Of a stretch of DNA of 64,000 nt, positions 1 to 10,000 are shown piece after piece (the stretch's first letter is position 1; every line of letters starts with the position of its first letter). Position numbers and translations under genes: made by a program. The stretch spans positions 9,083,534 through 9,147,533 of the forward strand of contig NC_081331.1 of NCBI RefSeq assembly GCF_022539665.2, read 5' to 3'. The notes under the pieces were generated by a model that worked only from the letters and a program-made list of their open reading frames with translations, did no database searches and had not been told where the DNA came from. Origin of the DNA: Daphnia carinata (taxonomy: Eukaryota; Arthropoda; Branchiopoda; Diplostraca; Daphniidae).

Positions 1-1
1 A

Positions 2-2182
2 TCTAGAGAGCACCAGTATAGTGGATTTTTCTGGGAGGAAATCTAAACCCCACTTCTTACCCCATCTGTACAACTTATCCAGGTAAGGTTGTAGTTTATC
101 TTCTGCCGTTGTAGCGTTTTTAGCTTGCATATAGATTGCGACATCATCAGCGTAGTGTAGGGTTGTAATTTCGGGTGGGGGAAGGGGCAGGTCACTCATC
201 ATGACGTTGAAAAGTGTGGGGCTAAGTACAGCTCCTTGGGGGACTCCTGCGACGAGATGGCCTATGTCTGAGAGCTTATTCCCTACTCTCACTCGGCCAC
301 TTCTATCTGTGAGGAAGGATCTGATCCAGCTAAGGATAGGTCCTCTTATTTGCATTTTGGAGAGCTTAAAGATGACACCATCGCGTTGGGTGCGGTCAAA
401 GGCCTTGGCAATGTCGAGGAATACCGCATATGTGGAGAGTCCCTTGCTAAAGCCAGTTTTAGTGTCGTTTTCAAGGGCTAGTATGTGATCCAAGGTGCTT
501 CTACCTGGACGAAAACCGGCTTGCGAAGGCTGCAAATGGTTGTTTTCTTCTAGGTGCCAGACCAGACGGTTCTTGATGACCCTTTCCATTGTTTTTCCTA
601 GACATGAAGTGAGGGATATGGGGCGAAAGGATGCTGGGTCTTCTGCATTTTTGTTGGGTTTGAGGATCGGGATTATTAGGGCTTCTTTACAGTCATTTGG
701 GGTAGCGCCATTTGCGAGTAGGGTGTTGAAGAGGTGTCGAAGCATCTCACGGTTGTCGTAGGTGAGGTTACACAGCATTTGGTTATGCGTGAGGTCTAGG
801 CCCATTGAATTACTTTTGCGTTTTTTAAGGGCTTGGGTAATTTCACCTGGTGTAATGGGGGAGTTGAGAGCGCTGAGGTCTGGCGATGCGATGGCTGTCC
901 TTATGGCTTCTTTTATGTTATCTAGTTCTTCTGGGCGGTTATTGGAGTTTTCTATGAATGTATTTAGGAATATGTTGGCTTTTTCTCCGGGATCATTTAT
1001 TAGAGTCCCATCACTCAGGCGGAGTGAATGCCCGTTTGCAGAGGGGGTGTGACCACGGCCGGTCATCGCTTTGGCAAATGCCCACATCGTATGCTGGTCT
1101 TTGTGCGAGGAGAGGCTGGAAATGAATATTTGCCATGATTGTTTTTTGGCATTTATTAAGGTTTTCCTTTTTAGCGCCTCAGCTTTTTTCCAGGCGATCT
1201 TTTTGTTGTCCGAGAAGGGGTCTGAGCGCCAGTCAGAGAGGGCCTTCCTGGTAGTGCGCACCTGGTTATCGCAATCTTTATTCCACCATGGCTTGCTAGG
1301 TTCTGGTGTGATGCGATGTATAGGGGAACTCAGCTTGAAGAATGTGTGGCTGGCATCCATTAGGGCATCATGGAATAGTTTGTATGTATCGTCTGGGTTT
1401 GTCTTCTCAGTGTAGTGTTTGTTGAGGAGAAATTTATGTATATGGGCATTCCAGTCAGTCCATTGCCCGTCGCGGAATATCCATCTAGGTGGGGGGACAG
1501 TTATTTCGCGGGGGGTAATTTTGGTTTTTAAGATGACGTTGAAATGGTCGCTGCCTAGGTATGGGCCTAGTGTGATGGTGGAGTCGCAAGCGATGGAGGG
1601 GGAGCAGAATGTAAGATCAATTGTTGATGTTTTCCCGGTGGTAGGGTTAATGTAAGTTCCCAGGGAGTAGGGGGTAATTAGAGCAATGTCCGGGGTTTCA
1701 ATTAGGGCATTATATATAGCTTTTCCGCTTCTATTTGGGCTAGATACATTACTCCATAGCTTATGGTGGCTGTTAAAGTCACCCCCGAGTATCAGGTTGT
1801 TTTGGCGATCAAGTAGAGGTAGAATTTCTTCTTTGGTGCAATCACCTGAGGGGCAGTATGCGGAAATTATATCGATAGCCGTGTTGTTGGAAGTGTTAAT
1901 TGTGATGCCTACCGTTTCGAGTTTAGGGCTATTTGTGAGAGTCAAAGGGGCATGTGGGAGAGAGTGATGGACAAGTATGGCAACTCCACCGCCAGGCCGG
2001 TCACTTCGACTTTTTTGGATAATTTTATAGGAGCGGAATTTAACAGAAAAGGTGTTTTTCCAGAAGGTTTCGGAGAGCAGAACGACGGAGGGTTTTTGTG
2101 TACAAAGAAAATGGCGAAATTCTTCTAAGCGGGACCTTGTGAGGCCACGCGCGTTCCACTGGATGCATTTGAAATTGTTCAT
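2..2182 (-). CDS. LINE ORF2: endonuclease-reverse transcriptase, C-terminus cut by window edge
   Basis: About 727 codons are visible, reading from ATG at 2182-2180. Order: an N-terminal APE-like endonuclease with the catalytic LGGDFNSHH motif near 1770-1790 and the SDH motif (LGSDHFNV) near 1541-1558, then a linker, then the reverse transcriptase. The transcriptase shows VPQGAVLSPTLFN near 215-250 and the catalytic YADD box at 154-143, followed by KKWGLDF and PEKS near the edge. The three motif blocks share one frame, and I found no in-frame stop when scanning the triplets from about 60 to 1800. The enzyme nicks the target and reverse-transcribes element RNA there. The start is fixed by the ATGA overlap with ORF1, which suggests coupled or re-initiated translation. 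Confidence 0.92.
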   Translation of the reverse strand, partial: MNNFKCIQWNARGLTRSRLEEFRHFLCTQKPSVVLLSETFWKNTFSVKFRSYKIIQKSRSDRPGGGVAILVHHSLPHAPLTLTNSPKLETVGITINTSNNTAIDIISAYCPSGDCTKEEILPLLDRQNNLILGGDFNSHHKLWSNVSSPNRSGKAIYNALIETPDIALITPYSLGTYINPTTGKTSTIDLTFCSPSIACDSTITLGPYLGSDHFNVILKTKITPREITVPPPRWIFRDGQWTDWNAHIHKFLLNKHYTEKTNPDDTYKLFHDALMDASHTFFKLSSPIHRITPEPSKPWWNKDCDNQVRTTRKALSDWRSDPFSDNKKIAWKKAEALKRKTLINAKKQSWQIFISSLSSHKDQHTMWAFAKAMTGRGHTPSANGHSLRLSDGTLINDPGEKANIFLNTFIENSNNRPEELDNIKEAIRTAIASPDLSALNSPITPGEITQALKKRKSNSMGLDLTHNQMLCNLTYDNREMLRHLFNTLLANGATPNDCKEALIIPILKPNKNAEDPASFRPISLTSCLGKTMERVIKNRLVWHLEENNHLQPSQAGFRPGRSTLDHILALENDTKTGFSKGLSTYAVFLDIAKAFDRTQRDGVIFKLSKMQIRGPILSWIRSFLTDRSGRVRVGNKLSDIGHLVAGVPQGAVLSPTLFNVMMSDLPLPPPEITTLHYADDVAIYMQAKNATTAEDKLQPYLDKLYRWGKKWGLDFLPEKSTILVLSR

Positions 2183-3438
2183 TTGTTGCTTTTGTGTTTA
2201 TGGGTCTTATAGTTTTTCCCTCCAGAGCTATAGTCGTTGCGGATTTGGATTTGGGAAGGGGTATTGAAATTTCTAGGGTTCTCGTGGGAGGACGAGCTGG
2301 AATCTGAATCGGGGATAGAGATGACATCCATGGATTTAGGGGCAGGTAGACGTGTGAGTAGAAGGTGTTCTAGCTGATCGAATCGCCCGGAAAATTTAGC
2401 TTCGAATTGATTCATTCTGCTGTTAGTGCTGTCTACATCTGACTTAACGCTGTCTATTTTTGCTTCTAGGTTGCTGATGGTGTTGTCTTTTAGGGATCTT
2501 AATTCCTCTTGGAGAAGCTGGATTTCCGCTTTCATTTTTTCAATTTGGTTCGTGTCCGGCGAGCTTGTATGCACAGGCGACAAAACTGTTGGGCGACGGA
2601 CTACTGAGCTGTAGGATCCGCTGATGTGTGTGCGGGCCTCTTTAACTGTTACATTTTTGTCTATGGCGTACTTGATTAGGCTGATAAGTTCTTCATAAAT
2701 TGGGCAGTTTTTAGATTCGGAGGAGTGGGATAAACTGCTGCAATTAATACACTTTTGGATACAGGTGACTGTGGGGTCGTGAGTAACACCGCAGTTTTTA
2801 CAGGTGCCACTGGGACTAGTGCAATAGTTTCTTGTGTGGCCTAGACGGAAGCAAATGGAGCATTTGTAAGGAGAGGGATAGTAGGTAAGTACCGGGAAAC
2901 TAAGAGCAATAATGGTAATCCTGGCTGGGAGGGCTTTGTCGAACGTGAGGAGGACGGTCTCGGACGGTTCTTTGGAGCCAGCGTTGTTTCTAAAAAACCG
3001 CTGAGCTTTTACTACCCCTTGGTCTTTCAGTGCGTCTAGGAGATCTTCATCAGATTCGGAGAGTGGAACTCTTTTTATGATGCCCTTTTTACCATTAAGA
3101 GAGTTTGGGAGAGAAGCGATAATTGTTCGGCCTGCTTTTTGGGTAAGTTGCAAAAGAGCTTGTTGTTGTGTGGAATCGGTAGGGTAGACGAACATGTCGC
3201 CACCGCGGGAGCAGTCAGAGTGTCTTGGTTTGCCTGTCAGGTTTGTGATCTCATGGACAATGGCTTTAAGGGCTGCCATATCCATTTGTCGGAAGTTCGC
3301 CTTGCCATCGGTTACTTTGAAAATTACAGGGGGGAGGCTTACCGGAGGACGGCGGGAGTGGGCTATGCCGGGGAGGGGCCATTCTTCGTCGCTATTGTCT
3401 TGGAGATGTCTTTTTTGCGGCGGTTTAAGGTGGCTCAT
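2179..3438 (-). CDS. LINE ORF1: gag-like protein with three zinc knuckles and a coiled coil
   Basis: This is a complete 419-residue ORF. The first ~190 residues hold an acidic/proline-rich head and an RRM-like or jockey ORF1 central region (inferred). Three CCHC-type knuckles follow: C193/C196/H201/C206, C213/C216/H220/C226 and C230/C233/H238/C245. A heptad-rich coiled coil spans about residues 297-365 (start IEKMKAEIQLLQEEL), and the tail is Ser-rich then Lys-rich. ORF1 proteins of this type bind element RNA and assemble the RNP. The stop TGA overlaps the ATG of ORF2. A coiled coil placed after the knuckles, rather than before them, is worth noting. Confidence 0.9.
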   Translation of the reverse strand: MSHLKPPQKRHLQDNSDEEWPLPGIAHSRRPPVSLPPVIFKVTDGKANFRQMDMAALKAIVHEITNLTGKPRHSDCSRGGDMFVYPTDSTQQQALLQLTQKAGRTIIASLPNSLNGKKGIIKRVPLSESDEDLLDALKDQGVVKAQRFFRNNAGSKEPSETVLLTFDKALPARITIIALSFPVLTYYPSPYKCSICFRLGHTRNYCTSPSGTCKNCGVTHDPTVTCIQKCINCSSLSHSSESKNCPIYEELISLIKYAIDKNVTVKEARTHISGSYSSVVRRPTVLSPVHTSSPDTNQIEKMKAEIQLLQEELRSLKDNTISNLEAKIDSVKSDVDSTNSRMNQFEAKFSGRFDQLEHLLLTRLPAPKSMDVISIPDSDSSSSSHENPRNFNTPSQIQIRNDYSSGGKNYKTHKHKSNK

Positions 3439-3486
3439 CTCGGGAGTTGGATGGTGGCTGCGATTCGAAGTTAGGATTGTAGGTTG

Positions 3487-3507
3487 CCGGACCCCAGCTG
3501 GGTCCGG
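3487..3507. repeat. GC-rich 8-bp inverted repeat in the LINE 5' leader
   Basis: CCGGACCC (3487-3494) and GGGTCCGG (3500-3507) are perfect inverted arms around a CAGCT loop. It lies about 50 bp upstream of ORF1 on the element strand and could form a stable stem-loop in the leader RNA. Confidence 0.8.
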
Positions 3508-3565
3508 GGAGTGATGGGTTTAGGCAACTGCAATGAATCACGAGGGAGTATCAAGGTGTGGGGGC

Positions 3566-3566
<1 letters not shown>

Positions 3567-3604
<38 letters not shown>
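3567..3604. repeat. 38-nt poly(T) tract at the LINE 5' boundary
   Basis: An uninterrupted T38 directly abuts the 5' end of the element; it is poly(A) on the element strand. A 3' tail would be expected on the other side. It may be the tail of a second element into which this copy inserted, or of an upstream tandem copy. Confidence 0.9.
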
Positions 3605-3612
<8 letters not shown>

Positions 3613-4888
3613 TCCTTAGGTTATGTATTTTGCGAGAGGAGAGAGAGAACAACGTATTCCATTCAGGCCACAGAGCGGACTGTGCAAACCTGTTACGCCA
3701 GACAGCAGATAAAGGTAAACAAGGACTTTCAGACTAGATTATAGAGATACGTCGTCCATTTCAGCAGAACAGGCTATATCGTGTGATTGGAATGCGGATC
3801 GTGGACATAGTGCATAGTTTCGCTTGATAGGATGTAGTCCTAAACCTTACAAATCTCCATCAGCCGATAATTTTTGGAGAGTTTCAGCTTTTGAAGTTTC
3901 AGTTTCAGTCAATGTATCTGCTCCTAATAATGATAGTTGAATTGCTTCAGCGCCAGGCTGTGATAACCGTATCGTGGATGTGGTCCTAGTATATCAGGGA
4001 AAACACTGTGGAATAGCATAATCTTCGCCCAACAGAGGTGACACCTCTTGGGCTTATTATCAGCAAACGAATATAAAATCGACGGTAAATCGTTTAATTG
4101 CTTTTCAGACTCCTTGCTATTACATTAGCAGGTAACTATAACGCAACACAAATTCCTCTAGAAAACGAACATTTCTCCGATTTCAGCAAGTAAAAAAACT
4201 CAACTATCTAGCGGCGAAAATACGAATCTGTTACCCGCGCAGGGCCTTCTATTTTACAACAGATGGCTCTTTTTCTCTCTCTTACTTTAATAACCGTTCA
4301 CTATTTTTTAATTATAGATTGTTGAAGTGAAAATTAAAAACACCATACAATATGATAATGGCCATCCGTTTTACCCACTCCTCCCCCACCCAAAAAAAAG
4401 TCTGCCTTTTTTCTTTTTTTTCACGTTTTATCCACAAATTCACGTTTTTAATATCCAAAAACGGTGGTGCGTTTTTGGATACCGAATATGCCGGATGCTG
4501 CTTGTTATAACCAGGTTACTGATTTTACAGTTAACATTCTGCTGCTTATTATGCAAAATATTGATGGGTAAGAAAGAATAAAATAACAATAATAATAATA
4601 AGTAATGTACAAGTCTTTGAAACATTCGAGATGAAAAGTTTGCATTTCCAGCGACGAAATTTAGGAATTCCTTTGAATTCACTAATACAACAAATTGTAA
4701 ATCTTTTTCAGTCAACCCTTTTTTATACTACACTTTTTTTGGAGCAGTATGAACAGAAAAACTGTACGGAATTTGTCAATGGAAGGAGTATTTAAAAAAG
4801 GAAACAATGAATAACTATAAGTTAAACGTATAATGTCATCCACACGTAAGCAAAATGTGAATTACGCTGCTGATTCGCTTTGAGGAGT
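3605..4888. other. Intergenic, nothing recognised
   Basis: AT-rich sequence with short homopolymer runs and no exon chain or family match. Short ORFs near 4327-4715 overlap each other on both strands and look like chance. It contains the putative 3' UTR of the minus-strand CIDE-N gene. Confidence 0.6.
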
Positions 4889-7045
4889 TTATGTTGAATC
4901 TTGGCGGTCGTCCTCGTCATCACACAACGCCCGAAAAGGATCAGAAATCAAAGGGTTTTCGGATATCGAATAATAATTTCCATTATAAAGAACACCTAGG
5001 TCACGCAGAACTTCCCCTCGTATGGTGGCGTTGATAATCCATCTAAAACATCGTACATCTTCACGCTCTCTCTCCAGTCGCTGCACGTCGATGATTTTTG
5101 ATTTCAGCCTTTCAAGAATTACTCCGAGATCAAAAATTGTCAAGTGTTTGTGTCTGTCACTTCCAAGCTGGTCGATGAGAAGAAGAATTTTTTCGGTAGT
5201 TACACTAGTTTCAATTTCAAATTCATCGTCAATGGCGTTAGAGGCATGGTCCATCACTGGTACAGCATTCTCTTGGTTGGATGTGCATAACGGCAGGCTA
5301 GGACGGCTATCCGTTTCGTGGTTGGAACTGCCTGCCTCGGTGCGATCTTCACAGAAATGAACGTGAGTTGATTTCAATACTTTACTCATTGAGTGAGCTC
5401 GATGGCGACTGCATTCGGCACTTTGAATGGGGCGGCCTCGGTCGTGCAATGATCCACAGTGAAATTCGCACTTGTTCAAGCCATGTTGGAAAGCTGAGGA
5501 CAAGTTGGAACGCTGTGGTTCATTGTTCGAACCAGAAAATGGAATGTGAACACCGCCGTGTGGCTCATGCGCTTGCAAATTCGAACTCGGCTTTGCACTG
5601 CTATCTCGAAGAGTAGACTTGAAAGCCGTGCTTGTATTGGCAGTGGGAACGGCTTTTTTAACACTTTGTTGACTCTCGACGATTTCCTTGTCGTTGACTT
5701 CAGTAACCCCATCTTTCGGTTTCTTCCCAATTCCAGTCCAAGGATAGCCAACGAAGCTGGGAGCCTTGTTGTGGTCAAATTTCTCAACCCCAGATCCTGG
5801 TGAATGATTGGGCTTGACGTACTGTAGAACTCGGTTATTGCGTTGCTGTTTCCAGTGAAGGACTAGTGTTATTTTGTCTTGATTGTCGACAATTTTCCAA
5901 AAGGGTGGATCATGATTAATATTTAACGTACTAAGGGCGTCACAAACTACACGTGGAAGGGGAAAAGATTTAAGAGAACCGTCACAATTCTGGTCCTGCG
6001 AAGCACAACAACTATGTTGAACGGGCATTTTCCACGATTCACCAGCACGTAGCAGTAGAAATGCCGTGTTATCGGGAAACCATCTTAAAAATTCGTCATC
6101 ATCTACGTATGTTCCGTCTGACTCCAAAACCAAATAGACATTTTCATCCTTACTGTACTCAATCTTCTCACGGCCTATTTAAAAACAAAATGCATTAGCC
6201 TAAATTAGAAATGTAGCGAAAATGAGGAAATATTTTAAGGGTGATATCGCTGAAACCTTTTCTGTGTAACTCTTCAAGTGACGAAGCCAAGACTAGCCGC
6301 TTTTTCAATCGTGAAGCATCCCATATTTTCCATGGTCGCCGCTCCCGGGATTCCTTTCAAATATTAGTTTGAAAAAAAAAATTATACATTTTCGTGTAAT
6401 TAGAAACTACGAATTGCATTCAAAAAAATTTCTAACGAGACGTTTAGCTTCCTCATTTTCCTCCTCTGCTCAATGAAATTGCCTAGGTTTCCGTCAAAGG
6501 CGGGCCCCCTCTCTGTTTTGTTCCCTATCGATCCTTGCAGTCAGCTCTTACGGGTCAAGTTCAAGTGGTGCTTACGACATGTTTGCACAAACTATAGGGA
6601 TCCCTAAGTGAGGTCCCTATAGTGGGTGTGTAAATCGTTATCTTGTTTTCTTTCAGATTTTTCCTTTGATTTTTAAGCTTTGATTTTTCGAGTTGAAATC
6701 CTTCCGTCCATCATAACACTACAGAAATTTCCCATAAATGAAATATTACAGTTTAATTTATTTAAGGTGAATTAACGTTTTTAAAATTTCTAACGTTAAA
6801 TTAATTAAGGTTCCCAAACTCTCGGTTTGCGTTCTGTTTTTTGAAATGTTGAACTGGATAAAATGTGACTCCTTTGGAAAAACAGAATGGATATAATATT
6901 AGCATATTAGAGCATTCAACTTTACAGCTTATGGGCTACATATTATAATAAAAGTAATCCGTAACGATAGTTAGCAAGTTGATTCAAATGCAGGTTAGGA
7001 ACAAGAAATTTTTACGAATTCAAAGTTACGTACGTCTCTCGGCAT
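4889..7045 (-). CDS. CIDE-N domain protein, DFF45/Drep-like
   Basis: Three exons are inferred: 7045-7034 (MPRD, 12 nt), 6353-6257 and 6174-4889, giving 464 residues in frame. The N-terminus reads RRPWKIWDASRLKKRL, then LASSLEEL, and after the intron VYLVLESDGTYVDDDEF and LPDN-like FPDNTAFLLL. This is the CIDE-N fold of DFF40/DFF45/CIDE proteins, used for homotypic pairing of the apoptotic nuclease and its inhibitor. The middle is Ser/Asn-rich and low complexity. The C-terminal ~110 residues (from TTEKILLLIDQLG) are helical and could correspond to a DFF-C-like bundle. No HxxxH-type nuclease domain is seen, so a Drep/ICAD-type regulator fits better than the nuclease. The tiny first exon is chosen because its GAC|GTACGT donor gives the right phase and exon 2 has an in-frame upstream stop. 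Confidence 0.8.
6592..6622. repeat. 9-bp inverted repeat in the first CIDE-N gene intron
   Basis: CTATAGGGA (6592-6600) and TCCCTATAG (6614-6622) pair perfectly across a 13-nt loop. It lies within the intron between 6354 and 7033. No function is assigned. Confidence 0.7.
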
Positions 7046-10000
7046 TACGGCACCACGTCTTCTTTCAGCATGATGCTCAATATTTACTGAATTTCAGAAA
7101 TCCGGGTAAGTATAGATTTGAAGAGCACTAAGCGAATTTCGCAAGACGATGTCTTGCCAATCAATTTCACAGCGATTCACTAAGCTTACACGTATTGTGC
7201 GAGATATTCGGTAGCTGGTGAAGACGCCATTTTTTGTGTAACCGAGAAGGGCTTGACAAGAAGATCCCACTTGATTGCGCAGACGCACGTTTCGTTCATT
7301 CTGCAAACGCAGTTTGGTCCCCATTCTAAAAGAGGCATCAATTTGTAAGCCACGTATCAAGCTACGAAGGTTTTTTTTTTGGGGGGGGGGGGGCTGAAAT
7401 TCAAGTGTTGATCGGTTATCGTTGTTTTCAACATTGGGAAGGGCTTGGTATTATATGGTGTGAAGCCATTTCTGTGACACGTCTCTCATGAAAATGTGCT
7501 TCAGCTGGCTTCAGTGGAACATGCGCAAATTCTCAATGGAATATGTTTACAGTATTATTTTTTGGCGCGTAAATCTCTAACTTTTGAACAATAGAATTTT
7601 TTTATTGCCGATTGTTACCCAAAATGTTTCGATTGTTAATTGTCCGAACGTGTACCTAAAAGGCTCTTGTATTATCTTATATATTACATTATATTACACT
7701 TATCGTCGCCTTTAGTGGAATATTCTGCTAACTTTCGCCACAGAGCTTGGCTATTTGGATCTTTAAACTCTTCAACGTCAAACGGGAAATTTCCAAACAT
7801 AAACAGGACGAGTGTTATTCCGTGTATTTGATCGGCCAGGAAATTCCGTACGAGTTTGATCAGCTATGCAAACTCATAAGGAAAGCAATCACATGCACGA
7901 TTCTCAGTAGTTTTTGTTGGTTTAGCTTTATAATATTGCGTCAACATATATTGGCGAGTGAGATTTCTAGCTCTTCCACAAGCTCGCCTGAACATTCCCC
8001 CACGGCTACTAGAGCAGTGCAGATAAATGGTTTTACGGTGGGAGGAGTTACTGCATTGGTACAGTATGTTTCTTTTCAAGTCTCGTGTTGTTTCGTCTGC
8101 TAACTGATTTTTTATTTTCTTTACTTTATAAGACTTTACTAGGGAATTCTCCTAAATTTGGTAATAAATTTTAAAAGCACTCAGCATTGTGAAAATTTTT
8201 TATTGATCTATAGTTTAACAACGCTGCAAGAAGTTCTGGTGCAATTCGTCATATTATCCTAAAAAACTTCAGTTCAAATAACTTAGAAAAAAAATCGATG
8301 AGAGATTTCTTCTTTATTTTTTCCTGATTTTTTGATAAATTTTTTTACTGTTCAAGTAAGTTTCTTTAGCCGATAGGTTGCTGTAACAACCCGTTTAGAT
8401 GTCACAAGGCAAGAGTAAGAACTGCTTTCAACAGTTGTTTGAACCAAGTTATTCAGGATAGCCAAATTTCTTTAGTGGTCCTCCAATTGAAGCACAAAAC
8501 CATATAACATGTAAACAAGATTCATTGTTTACTTTATTTATTTTTGATTATTCTCCATTGACTTAAATACCAACCATTATTATGTAACCACTATTAATGT
8601 ACAAGATCTTCAACATTTTGTAAACACATGAAAGCAGATCAAACCTACGTCCAATCACTGTGCAAAGAGTCACTAACTGCCAATCAGAATTGTGTCCCCC
8701 ATGGAGTGCAGTTGTTGGGTGAAATTGGCGAAATTATGACATACGCATAATTTTCGAATCAGTCCGGTTTTGTGCAACACTTTCCTACAACGCTAACTGA
8801 AAACATGGTTATTCCCGCCCGAATATTGTGTACAATACCTATAGATATTTGTCAGATGATTCCACTGAAATTTCAGTTAGTGTTTCTTTTCGCAGATGGC
8901 AGACGCTTGCAGACATTCGTTGACGGCGGTTATCGTACCAGATAATAGGTAAATTCAAAATCGTTTTCATTGGTTCATTAAATTAGTCATCACTTGTGAT
9001 TCATATCCCTCGGATGAGAGGAATGAAGCAACCATAGTTTCTCTGGTCTATATGTTTAATGTGTCTGTCTGGATGTTTAACGATCCTAGCGCTGAACGAC
9101 ATACGAATATAGGATCCGTACTTTGCGTGGACGTTTGCGTACAGTTTATGGTGATGAAGCAAAAGACGGGAAAACTCCGTTTTTTCTATAGTTAATTCTT
9201 TTTATTCTGTCGTTCGCCACATGGCTTAGTTTGCCTATGCTTTAATTAGCTTAATTTCTGCACATTTATTACACACTTTGCTTAGTTTTAAGCAGAAAAA
9301 TTCTCATTTTTAGTTCAAATACTTCATTTATCTTATACCAACCTATATGATCATTTCAAAAATCCCAAGCTTTTAAAATTACTCGTCCGTTATCTTTGAT
9401 ATCAACACAGCTAACTCTCCATTTTTAAATTTAAAAAATGAATATGCACATTTAAATCTATACAAAATGTTAAAGTTTTCTTTTTTCAGTTCATTTTTTC
9501 AGTTCATCGGTTTTTTAATAAACATTTTCTAGAATGATTTACGGGGGTTATCTGATTCTACTGATCTGTACTTTCTCTTCTGTAAAAATTAACTGCATTT
9601 GGGATTCCACAATTCGACTAAGTGGTAAAGTCAAATTTGTTAGGTAATTTGTTTGTTTTTTTATCTACTCCAGTGCAGTGATAGTGTTATCTCCTCGGAA
9701 ATCGTCGACTAATTTCACAAAAATTGTTCCTGTAAAGGAATTCGGATTATGCAATCACATAGGTTTCTTCTTTGGTAACACTATTAACTAGGGTGGGCAA
9801 GTTGTAAGGAAACCTTTTCGTGGAATACATCATATTCCTGTTACAAACGGGGAATATTATTAAAATAGTTTAGCTTTGGCGACGATACAAATATCTTTTC
9901 TCATAGTCAATGTTATGAAAAGCAACAGTTCCTTCCACGTTAATGTAAAAGACTTAAGATAAATATACGCCTTATGTAAGCTGCCGACCTCTAGATTATT

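Larger units (their letters stand above)
1..3566 (-). mobile_element. Jockey-like LINE (non-LTR retrotransposon), 3' part off the window
   Basis: A minus-strand non-LTR element reads right to left: a short GC-rich 5' leader, ORF1 (zinc-knuckle nucleic-acid binder), then ORF2 (endonuclease plus reverse transcriptase), which leaves the window at its left edge. ORF1's stop and ORF2's start overlap as ATGA at 2179-2182. I saw no stop in ORF2 over the lines I checked. An endonuclease of the APE type, a YADD reverse transcriptase and a zinc-knuckle ORF1 are typical of the jockey clade; the clade call is from recalled family features, not a tree. Two open ORFs suggest a recent insertion. The 3' UTR, tail and 3' target-site duplication lie outside the window. 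Confidence 0.93.

Noticed and set aside
201-2267. Many plus-strand ORFs over the left edge
   Set aside because: They lie opposite the LINE ORF2 reading frame and have no family features.
6592-6622. T7-promoter-like ACTATAGGG string
   Set aside because: Only nine bases match, inside an intron hairpin. There is no vector sequence around it.
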